A stretch of DNA of 64,000 bases. Origin: Berberis thunbergii. Taxonomy: Eukaryota > Streptophyta > Magnoliopsida > Ranunculales > Berberidaceae. The stretch lies in contig QNQO01000531.1 in NCBI GenBank assembly GCA_003290165.1, positions 1-64,000 on the forward strand. The letters are read 5' to 3'. Below the pieces are notes generated by a model. The model was not told the DNA's origin and made no database searches. It worked only from the letters and a program-made list of their open reading frames with translations. Shown here piece by piece: positions 32,178 to 41,341 of this stretch. A program made the translations under genes and the position numbers. Position 1 is the first letter of the stretch. Every line of letters starts with the position of its first letter.

Positions 32178-32968
32178 CTGACAAGCAATCCGATGACAGA
32201 TACATGTTCATTGCTCATCTTATTGACAGTTTCATGAGTCCTTTGCTAGTGTTCAGAAGCAGAGTTGACAGTACTGACACTGCAACAAACCACATTATCA
32301 TCCAAGAGTGAACCTAAAGATATAGCTTGAATTGAACAACTATCAAAGCATGAGACACCGTCGTAAAGAATACTGACCACTTTTGGTGGATTATCTCCAT
32401 ACGACAGTGTTTAGCTGGAGAAAAATCAGCAGCATCTTTGGCACCATTCTCTGCTTGACTAGAAAATTCTTGCCATTTTCTCTTGGCATCTGATGATATG
32501 CCTGTCAAGGATGATACACATTCATCCATAAATGCTTTATTTTCAAGAGTGGTATCTCTCAGACCAGTAAGCTGTGTATTTACCTGCAGAAAGGATGTCC
32601 ACCTGTTACACTAAGTCCAATTTAAAAAGGGGAACAACCCATGAAAATCACAAAATATACCAGTTCTTTTTTACGGCGAATATGATTGGAGACCAAGTTG
32701 GCCATTTCTGCCAAAAGTTTCTCATATTCAGACTGTGTCTGTTCCTGTACTTGTGGAAATTGGAATGATAAAATATCAGATGGATTACATGAAAATATAT
32801 CTCTGGTTTCCAAATCTAAGGGCATGACTATAGTCTATAGACTATAGCATTATACCTCATAAGCCTTCTGAAATTCTGCAATACTCTGCTGCTGGATCTC
32901 ATGGTTTTGTTTTGTATGGTTGTCCAGTTTACACTAAGGCGTGCCTGACCAATGATGTCAACCCATTT
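32178..32968 (-). pseudogene. Captured kinesin-5 C-terminal exons, fused to Exportin-1
   Basis: Four exons with normal splice sites: 32968-32856, 32744-32661, 32583-32378 and 32279-32178. They encode HEIQQQSIAEFQKAYE, EYEKLLAEMANLVSNHIRR, then VSSLTGISSDAKRKWQEF and AAKHCRME-like DFSPAKHCRME, then THETVNKMSNEHVS. This is the C-terminal tail region of plant kinesin-5 (BIMC/KRP125 type), a mitotic microtubule-sliding motor. The motor domain is absent. In the first exon, positions 32968-32928 are Exportin-1 sequence, and the kinesin sequence starts at 32927 in a different frame. The last exon has an in-frame TAG at 32248-32246. It is a non-functional fragment. Confidence 0.85.
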
Positions 32969-33208
32969 CTGCAGGAAAACCTTCTAATTAAGACCATGAA
33001 CAATCGATTGACAAGGTTGAAAGCTAAAGAAGTATAGCACAAAGTGATCCAGGCACGAATTCAGTATATAAAAAATCCTAAGAGTTTTGACTTTCAACTT
33101 CACCACCTAAAATATGTACAAGTGGAGAATTTACCTGATTTGGGAGTTCCATCAACCTTTGCAGATATTCATCCCTCTTCTGGGGATCAGATTCTGCTTG
33201 AATCATAT
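32928..33208 (-). pseudogene. Captured Exportin-1 (CRM1) fragment
   Basis: An exon ending at a GTAAAT donor (33135/33134) encodes GNMIQAESDPQKRDEYLQRL, then MELPNQ. The next exon, from 32968, continues KWVDIIGQARLSVN. This is the conserved HEAT-repeat segment of plant Exportin-1, the nuclear export receptor for NES cargo. The match stops at 32928, where the sequence changes to kinesin-5 within the same exon. On the upstream side similarity fades near 33208, and the preceding in-frame residues (KKLLETFMLLLSSENKL) are not Exportin-1 that I recognise. Only about 50 residues of a protein of roughly 1,070 are present. Confidence 0.8.
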
Positions 33209-33309
33209 TACCAAGTTTGTTTTCACTTGACAAGAGCAACATAAATGTCTCCAAGAGTTTCTTTACATTGTTGTTGGCAAAGCACAAAAAAAAAAGACAT
33301 ATCAACTAA

Positions 33310-34172
33310 ATGAAAAATCAGATCATATGCAGCAAGCAATGATACAAGAATGTAGCATTCAGATTTGTACTTGTTCATATATATAGTTTCCCTTTGCATG
33401 GATTACACAAATCAAGGGACCTAACCCCTCCTCTTTGCTAACTGTCTAAAAACATTCAGGTTGTTGAAAATCACGGGCTATTAGAACTAGTCAAAAAAAA
33501 AAAAAAACCCCATAACTGAAGTTTCTCGTTTCTGAATGAGAAAATACAAAAAGTGAACGAATAGAGTTGAAAACCTTTTTCTTTATCAAACAAACATAGA
33601 AATATATTAATAAACGCCTCCAAATGTGTGTGAACATATCTGCAGCTGAAGACTGTAGCTAGCACACAGTAAATGTATTTATAGTTGTTTGTGCTTGTCA
33701 AAGATTGGACTAATACCTTCAGAGAATTTGAAACTAAACATCTGACCTTCATTATGAGATTGAGCACTTCAAGAATAAACATCTATCAAAAGCTAAGCTC
33801 ATATACTGAGGATATCCTTGCTTTATCTACAAGTTTATTCCCTCTTAACTGGCCATACATTGAGAAGTAAAATTGTAACTGATCTTATTCAGTAGACATT
33901 GTGTTTACACAGATCTATATATGGCACCATGTGAGTTTTACGAAAACAATTAAACTCTCCATGGCTAGCAGAGAACCAACACACATATAGACACAAGAAC
34001 TGGTCCTCATAAAATAAAGCACAAGCCAGACAACCTGTTATTTGGACTCAATAAACTGGAGTATCCAGACATTGACCTTGGCTCTTGTCCATTTTGATAC
34101 TATGAAAATCTAAGAAGCGGGTACTGTGATACAAGATGAAATTTCCTAACTGAGAATAGCCGAGAATCATAC
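33310..34172. other. CACTA interior between captured genes, unassigned
   Basis: Between the TMEM33 and Exportin-1 fragments I see AT-rich, intron-like sequence with a poly-A run at 33495-33507 and no recognisable exon on either strand. Confidence 0.4.
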
Positions 34173-35289
34173 CTGCCAATACATGAATGTTTGAATTATG
34201 TTGCGTTGCCATCTGAACCAGGAGAGTTAGATTATTAGTGGATCTTTAAGTTAGCATGCAGTAGACAAATAAACAATAGCGAAAACTTACGAGAGCAACG
34301 AGATGATTAGAATAAAACCCATTCATATTTCAGCATGAGAAGTCAGTATACTGAGTGTAGTTATGTTTGATTCCACCCACAGGCAAGGCTCCTCCAAGTA
34401 CTTCCTGCTCATAAACAATACACCATTCAGATTTATCTACATTAATATAGCAAAACTGAAATCACCACAAATTTATGAACTTGAGGTTTCATAAAGAAGA
34501 TAGTATGGCTTATCAGATGTCACATCAGATGCAAATAAATACGTGTATTCAAGTTTCCTGGGTACGAATATTCAAGTTCGAAATGAAAAATTTATTATTG
34601 TTATCGCACTAAACAAATCCATGAATCATAGGTGAGCCCACGTACCCCTCTCAAGTTTCCTGGGTATGAATATTCAAGTTCGAGGTATCAAATTCAGAAG
34701 TTCGAAATGACGGAATCAAATTCACAAGTATTTTTTGGTCATCACCTATACAGAGAGGATCGGCTGAAATTGCGTCTTAGGAACTTAGCCACATGCTCAA
34801 CAGCTCGACAAAGCACATGTATCAATGCAACTGCCATGAAAATTAACATCAGCTAATACTTGATGTAACTAGGAAAGATAACACTGCATCCGTATAATAT
34901 CATCAAGAAAAGACCATATATCAACTTCAAGGAGTAAAATTTACATTTCAGCTGAAGATGGGATGAGACAAACATGAGGCAGTAGAGGAAGTATATAAAA
35001 TCTTTGGTAGCATAAATTGATTGCAACCATAGTTGAACAGCCTGCATGTTCCACGCCCTCGGTTTCTGAAACAAAGAATCAGTGATTCATGCAAGAATAC
35101 CAAATTAAGGAAAACTCACAAGGCATTCAAAAGATGACAAGTTGGAGTTGTTAGTATTATTACCCCGTGCAGCGAATATAAAGAAACCAATGATGTACCA
35201 AGGGTGCCCATAAATGATAGCCTATATGCCCTATTTGAAAGGTTTCTAGGTATAAGCGGCAAAGTCGCAAGTACAGCCACAATAAATAT
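34173..35289 (-). pseudogene. Captured TMEM33-homologue exons
   Basis: Five exons with correct splice sites and matching phases: 35289-35164, 35065-34945, 34830-34746, 34404-34291 and 34212-34173. They encode IFIVAVLATLPLIPRNLSN, KPRAWNMQAVQLWLQSIYA, HVLCRAVEHVAKFLRRNFS, KYLEEPCLWVESN and WQRNIIQTFMYWQ. This matches the plant transmembrane protein 33 homologue, an ER multi-pass membrane protein, lacking its first and last exons. One nonsense codon (TGA at 34325-34323) replaces an expected Gly in exon 4. The family name is from memory of these motifs. The exon structure itself is plain in the sequence. Confidence 0.75.
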
Positions 35290-36941
35290 CTGCACGAGAT
35301 CAAAGCACACTGAGTATTAGGAATGGCAAAGCAAAACACAAAAACAAAGGAAACTATAGAACATGCAAAAAACACCAGTCTCATGTCAAGAACTGAATGC
35401 AATTGTACTTGTGTACTTTTAAGTATGCGTCAACTACCTTACACTGCATATTAATATGCATGCCTACTTATCGCCAACATCCCAGGATCATCCAAAATAA
35501 CTCTTCAAATAAATGTACGATGAATAGAAATTCTTTAATTTATAGAGAAGGGTACTAAGCTACAGTTGTATAGAGGCGATGTGGTCAGGACACTTGCACT
35601 GGAATCCCCATTTATATGTTGGACGAGGATACCTGTTGTGTTTGTGAAGAAAAATTTTAAGTGGTACCTATACCAAAGTTCGTGACAAAATGTCCCAGTT
35701 GGCAAATTTATGATCATACAATGAACAAATGATCCAAAAAAAAATGCACATTAGAAGTTAAAAACACTAAGAAACAGGCACATGGCAAACACTCTGTCAC
35801 TTCCAATGAAGCTCAAGAAGCGATAAGTCGTTTAAAGTAAAAGTATGTCCTAACCTTTGGAATTGTACGCCCTTCCAATAATCAACAGAAAAATAATAAA
35901 ATATAAATACAAAATTGTTAAATATAGAGAACTATAAAAATATATTTAAAAACAAATAAAAATGCAAGAGCTGAAGCTTTAAAGCTTGCATTCAGTTACA
36001 ACTGACAAGAGGAAAAGAACACTAATACCAAAAAAAGGGTCAAAACGCCTCCATGAAAATGAAACCATCAGGTATATTGGCTGATTAATCGTGATATTTG
36101 GATGCAGTCATGGTCTGGGAAGTATGTGATATGTAGGATAATGGTAAGTGAGAGGATTTTATCAGCTTCTTTTTTTTTTTTTTTTTTTTTTTAAATATTG
36201 AACATAAATAGGTTTTCCCACTTGCATATACAACAAAGAACAAACTGAAGGGGCATGGTTTCCAATTGAATACAAACAAGAAACATTAAAAACTGAAAAA
36301 AAAAAACAAAAAAGGAGTAGGCTGAGGTAAGACCACTAAAAAGGAACAATCGTTATCCATGCAACAACTTTTGCAATGCGAAGGCATAAAACTTAAAAGG
36401 GATGGTCAAGAAAAATTTAAGGAGATTGCCCCATATTTAGAAGCATGTCTTTGGGTTTCAAAGACTGAAAGCAAGCAACTTCATAGCAAAATAAAGTACA
36501 TGGAGATCATATGGTTCATCTGATAACTTTTCCTGTTTAAGAATGTTGCTTCCTATCGGATAAATCTCAATTGCTTGTAAAAGCACAAAATAAATAAATT
36601 ATTTGCAATTGTAAACCACCAAGAGAATATCAAACCTCACCGTAAACAAACTAGCATGTTTCATTACGCAAACCTCACAAGTTCACAAGAATCAGCATGA
36701 CACATATGGCCAATACTCCATTAAAAAACATTCATTAGAACAAATTTTGGTATCAGAAAGAATTTATCTTAAATTGCATAACCTTAGTTACCACAATCAC
36801 ATGTGAATGTAAACAGATAATCTCAATATAGCTAACTCAAAATTAATGAATCAAGTCAAGCTAGTAAATGTTAGCATATAATCTGATCTGGAATTATAAT
36901 CGAAAGCAAAAACATAATGAAATTAGTGATTCACCACTCAC
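35290..36941. other. CACTA interior between BT1 and TMEM33 fragments, unassigned
   Basis: No recognisable exon. A 22-nt T-run at 36171-36192 and short AT-rich repeats are present. If transcribed from the BT1 side this whole stretch could act as one intron, because both neighbouring exons are phase 0. Confidence 0.4.
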
Positions 36942-37388
36942 CTCAATAGCCTTACTAGGTGCAACCCGAATCACATTGACCAAATTACCCCGAAACAAAC
37001 GCTTCCATCCATCATTCTTAATAATTGACTGTAACACTTCAGTGCTAGAATGCCCACTGCTCCCAACCATCAAATGAGTCCTTATAGTCTCCAATGGCGC
37101 AACCGCTGTGCGCGAAACCGCACCTGCCATCCCCCCACTGATCAACCTCCTCAATGCAGGATTCTTAATCTTAACCTTAAACTTAATCCCACCCCTCTTC
37201 TTCTTCACCATCTCTTCTTCCACTTTCTCCTCCTCAGGAGCCCCAACAATCCGAAACCCGAATTCGGGCGTCGTAACATACTTCACATACAAATCAGTAT
37301 ACGGAACCTTCAACCCATTATCCCTCGAATTCGAAAAATTGGGAGAGAACCCAAATCCTGTCCCCATCTGTCCAACACTTGCAAACAA
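36942..37388 (-). pseudogene. Captured exon 1 of BT1-type adenine nucleotide transporter
   Basis: The frame of 149 codons from LFASVGQMGTGFGFSPN through KIKNPALRRLISGGMAGAV, then SRTAVAPLETIRTHLM (the mitochondrial-carrier signature PxExxRxxL), then GWKRLFRGNLVNVIRVAPS, ends SKAIE before a GTGAGT donor (36941). Plant Brittle-1 carriers export or exchange adenine nucleotides across plastid or mitochondrial inner membranes. The usual N-terminal residues before LFASVGQ and all later exons are missing, so only the first carrier repeat remains. There are no stops or frameshifts in the exon, so capture was recent or the sequence is constrained. Confidence 0.88.
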
Positions 37389-37439
37389 CTCTCACCAATT
37401 CAAAGAAGCAAATAACTAAGTGGAACTGAAACATCTTAC

Positions 37440-37870
37440 CTGGAAGGAGATCTGAACCAATTTGAGAGCAAGGCGAGAACCTCTTCTCCTCGCTGGAACC
37501 CCTCCTCTTCGCTGGATCTGAGATCATGGCAGAGAGCTCCTCGCTGGATCTGAAGCTCTCGCTGGATCTGAAGCTCTCGCTGGATCTGAAGCTCTCTCGC
37601 TGGATCGGAGAATCTGCTTTGGTTCTTCATCTTCTTCTTCAGTTCGTTCTTCTTCAGTTCGTCCTTCTTCGCTGGATCTGAGAATCTCCTTCGAAATTTT
37701 TTTCGCAATGACCGCGCAAACTGATCTAGATCGAAATAGCAAAAAAAATTTCGCCAATTTTTTTCCCCAAATTTTTTCGCCAGAGCGCGAAATCACTCTC
37801 CCCCCATTTTCGCCAGAACGCGAAATCCCTCCCCAAATCTCTCTCTCGCATAAGCGCGGCACGCGCAAAA
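37440..37870 (-). repeat. Short tandem repeats upstream of the captured genes
   Basis: About four copies of an 18-20 bp unit (GCTGGATCTGAAGCTCTC) at 37540-37610, and two copies of a TTCGCCAGA.CGCGAAAT unit at 37778-37828. A GTAAGA splice-donor-like site lies at about 37440 on the minus strand. This stretch sits between the right subterminal array and the first captured exon, where a CACTA promoter and leader exon would be expected. Confidence 0.6.
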
Positions 37871-37878
37871 CGTTTTAA

Positions 37879-38067
37879 TTTAGCAACGGTTTTTGGCCGT
37901 TGCACAATATAGCAACGGTTTCTGACCGTGGCTAATTCACCCACGGTTTAGAACCGTGGCTAACTATTTTTGTAGCCATGGTTTTAGGCCGTTGGCCACT
38001 CTATCTACGGTTTATAGCCCTGGCAAATGAACCAACGGCTTAGAGCCGTGGCCACCTCCCCGTAGCT
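37879..38067. repeat. CACTA subterminal repeats, right end
   Basis: About seven copies of the same TAGCAACGGTTTxxGACCGTGGC motif family as the left end, in the last 200 bp of the element. Confidence 0.9.
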
Positions 38068-38643
38068 AAACAAGCATTTTGGTGTAGTGTTATAACACTG
38101 GAAAATATATATATTATTATTGGGCATGGCTCTGTGGTAAGGCAATGGTTACAATCCTTTAGTCTCTTGATATATTTATTTATTCGGTTTTATCCATGAC
38201 CCACGCGAAATGGTTTTCTGAACTTTATTATATAAATCAACTTTTATGCAATATAATATATATATATAATTTCACTTTTATAGCCCGGGTCATATCAAAT
38301 TCCGAGTTCCGCCACTGATTGTTGGAGAGATTTTACTCCATATTTTGCAATTCTTCAGCGGTCATTTTCTCCATATGGAAAAAGTCAAAATCAAAATCAG
38401 AGTATGAAGTCAGATGCTATGTAACACCACCATTTTCACTCAGTAAAACAACCACCTCAATGTAACACCACCATTAAATAGGTAAATCTTTTTCCTCTAA
38501 TTTTTCTTGTTTTATGCGGTCTGTCTTCCTGCAACTTCTCCTCTTGCGACCTCATTATCACACGAGTTCTACTTCTTCCTTTTTTCATCTTCAACAACCC
38601 ACTTCCTTCTCCAACAATCATTTTCATTTTCCTCCCCTCCAAC

Positions 38644-40140
38644 TGTTGAATTATCAATACTAACTTATAGAATAATCAAGAAAAGTTGAGAGATGTTCTT
38701 TGGAAGAGTTGTTAATTGAGAAAAACAGATAAAAGGTAAAGTTCTCTAGAAGACTTGAGAAGAAGGAAAGAAATTATGGATTTCTAGAGAATTCTTCTGC
38801 CTCCCTTGAGAGATTATAAATAGACAATGGATGTTAGAGGTTGGGGCATCCAAGACTTGTAGTTTTGGGTCATTGTGTGAGTCTTGTGTGTTGTGTATGA
38901 TAAAAATGAGTGAAAAGTGTGTTTGTGAGAAATGCAAGTGTTTTATATAAGTGTATAATGTGTAATTGTGTAATTGTTGTTGTAATAATGTAAAATTGAG
39001 TCTGTAATCGATCCTAGGTGCGGGAATTCTCAACAATTTGGTATCAGAGTAGGTTCAGCTGAAATGGTATTGTTCACCGGAGATAACAATATTGTTCACA
39101 GATGATACTATTTACTAGTATTGTTCAATGTGCATCAGTATTGTCCACTGTTTACTATTTATGCAACATTGTTCATTCGTAAGGTACTATTCATACATAT
39201 GATCATAGTATAATTTTCGAGGAGTTTTCCATGGAGATTTTTGGTACAAAGTTTGAGAGTGTGAAGTCGATTGTTTATGGACGACTAAGTCTTGCTTGAG
39301 GTATCATCACAGCAAACGTCAACACAGTGTATCCGTGTACGTAGACGTAGCGGGTCCCCGTGAGAATACTGGTAGGCAGGGAGATGAAGTTAACATAGGC
39401 TACCACAAGGGATCGTAGGGTCACGTTGTGTTGTAGTGCCAGATAGCACATTGCGTAATTGTACCAGATCGCACATTGTGTGTGGAAGTGTTAAAGAGCA
39501 CATTATGAGTGAATGTGCCAAAAGAGCACCTTGTTGTGTGAATGTGCCAAGAGAGCACATGGAAGTTTTAAGTGTGTGTGCCAAGGGACTGAAATTGATG
39601 CAGTGTGAAGATTGTGTTCGTGAACCAATTGGTCATGATATTAGAGGAGTGCAAATGTGTGAATGTGAAGACAATGTTTGAACGTGAAGATTGACGAGTT
39701 GGTGGTGAGTGAGAAAATGTGAAAATCGCAAGTTGGTGTTGAGGGGAGATGTTGAATTATCAACACCAACTTGTAGAATGATCTAGAAAAGTTGATAGGA
39801 GATTCTCAAGAAGTGTTCAGAATTGAAAATAAAAAGAAAAATAGGTGGAATTCTCTAGAAGACTTGAGAAGAAGGGAATAAATTATGGATTTCTAGAGAA
39901 TTCATCAACCTCTCTTAAGAGATTATAAATAGACAATGGATGTTAGAGGTTGGGGCATCCAAGACTTGTAGTCTTGGGTCATTGTGTGTCTTGTGTGTTG
40001 TGTATGAGAGAAAAGAGTGAAGTCTGTGTGTGAGAAATGTAAGTGTTTTGTGTAAATGTATAATATGTAATTATTTAATTGTTGTTGTAGTAATGTAAAA
40101 TTGAGTTTGTAATCGATCTTGGGTGTGGGAATTCTCAACA
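38644..40140 (+). mobile_element. TRIM (miniature LTR retrotransposon)
   Basis: LTRs 38644-39035 (392 bp) and 39750-40140 (391 bp) begin TGTTGAATTATCAA and end TTCTCAACA. The primer site TGGTATCAGAG begins at 39039 and a GAGGGGAGA purine tract precedes the 3' LTR. The target duplication CCAAC is exact (38639-38643 and 40141-40145). The interior is 714 bp with no gag or pol, but it has repeated AGAGCACATTGTGTG-like units at 39450-39560. It is non-autonomous. Mobilisation would need proteins from another element, probably copia-type by its primer site and TG..CA ends (inference). Confidence 0.95.
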
Positions 40141-40339
40141 CCAACAATTTTCATCCTCCTCCAATAACCCCCTCCACACCCAACAGTCCTTTTCTGCCAC
40201 CCCGCCCTCATCGTCACTGCTTCACTTCCACTAGTCCATGTCACCACCTCCCCTAATCTTGCAAGTGATTCAAAAGAAATTATTGAAAATAATGACCTAA
40301 AAACAAAAAATAATTAAATTATATGAACTAACAAAAGTA

Positions 40340-40730
40340 CGAATCCTACGAGATTTAGGTTAATCTCTCAATAAGACGAGCTGTGTTTGGGCAAAAAATA
40401 AATTTACTAAAAATCCGAATTATGTAAGAGTTTTGCAAATTCTCACAGCATAATCTGTGAAAATCAGCCTATAATATAAGATTTTGCATAAATCTCGCAG
40501 GATTTCAAAATTATGGTGTTACCCAGTAATGCAAGATTTATGCAAAATCTCACAATATAGGATGCAAGATTTAGGCTAAGTTTCGCTGATTATGCAACAA
40601 GATATTTTTAGAATTCTAGTTTTCAGTAAAATAGATAAAAATTATCAAAAAAAAAAACATTCTGCGAGATTTACGCTTAATCTCACAAAAATAGGCTGCG
40701 AGATTAAGCCTAAATCTCGCAGGATTCACA
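40340..40730. repeat. Array of short palindromic GCGAGATTTA/TAAATCTCGC motifs
   Basis: About seven imperfect copies of a GCGAGATTTAGGCTTAATC-type palindrome, at about 40347, 40420, 40478, 40532, 40563, 40664 and 40698. The last two are nearly perfect. The array forms the centre of the foldback element and resembles a subterminal protein-binding array. Confidence 0.65.
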
Positions 40731-41341
40731 CATTTAATAATTCATATATTTTTAAGTCATCATTTTCATTTTTTCCAGTTATTTGCAAAGATTGGTGAGA
40801 TGGGGGAGAAACAACGGTGACAAGAGCGTGGTGGCGAATGAGTATGGTTATTGGAGAAGGATGAAGATTGTTGGAGGGGGAAAATATGAGGAGGGGGCTG
40901 GTGGAGGGGGAGGAGGAGGTTGTTACATGAGGATGAGGTGGTCTTAGGAGGAAGTGCTCGCACGAGGAGGAGGTCGCAAGAGGAAAAGTTGCAGGTGAAG
41001 AAATTGCAGAGACCAATACGAGATGATGAGAAGGGTTTGAAACTGCAAAAACCATTACACTATGGAATGGTAGGCAAATTGAAAGTGGGCAGTTAGCCCC
41101 CAAACGGAATCGAAACATGGAAGCATAGCTAATGGCTGAAATAGAGGAGGATGATCCATCCACAACATCAGCTAAGCAGGGTCAACCAAGGTTGAATTCA
41201 AGCAATTCCTTCACCCACACTTGCTTAATTTAGATTTTGCCTTTTCTTGTTCATCTTTCTTAAACTAGAAAAACCCACGTGGGAAAGGAAAAATAGTCGA
41301 AGAAGGCTCAACAAAAATCGAGTTTGAAATATTCACCTTCT

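Larger units (their letters stand above)
30040..38089. mobile_element. CACTA (En/Spm) element carrying fragments of five host genes
   Basis: Exact inverted termini CACTACACCAAAA (30040) and TTTTGGTGTAGTG (38089) are flanked by a perfect 3-bp duplication TTA (30037-30039 and 38090-38092). Both ends carry dense subterminal arrays of TAGCAACGGTTTTAAGCCGTGGC-type units, the usual transposase-binding arrays of CACTA elements. No transposase (TNPD-like) or TNPA-like ORF is visible. The interior instead holds exon sets, in minus orientation, from BT1, TMEM33 homologue, Exportin-1, kinesin-5 and RAB6-interacting golgin genes, with introns and splice sites retained. It is a non-autonomous gene-capturing CACTA of 8050 bp. 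Confidence 0.95.
29924..38317. mobile_element. Small hAT-like element split by the CACTA insertion
   Basis: The left end CAAGGGCGGAGCC and the right end read inward (CAGTGGCGGAACTCGG) are imperfect inverted repeats. The adjacent 8-mers ATTCTTAG (29916-29923) and ATTGTTGG (38318-38325) match at six positions. Without the CACTA element it is only about 340 bp. The superfamily is inferred from the TSD length and is moderately supported. Confidence 0.5.
38410..41170. mobile_element. Foldback-type repeat with ~300-bp inverted arms
   Basis: The left arm (38505-38643 continued at 40141-40260 after the TRIM) and the right arm (about 40770-41080) are inverted copies. The right arm shares CTGCAACTT.TCCTCTTGCGAC and CCCTCCAACAAT.TTCATCC on the minus strand. 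The centre (40330-40735) holds repeated short palindromes. It has no coding capacity, so a foldback or MULE-like element is the likely class. Exact outer ends and TSD are not resolved. Confidence 0.5.

Noticed and set aside
35535..35717. 60-codon minus-strand frame as another captured exon
   Set aside because: No convincing splice sites in matching phase and no family resemblance.
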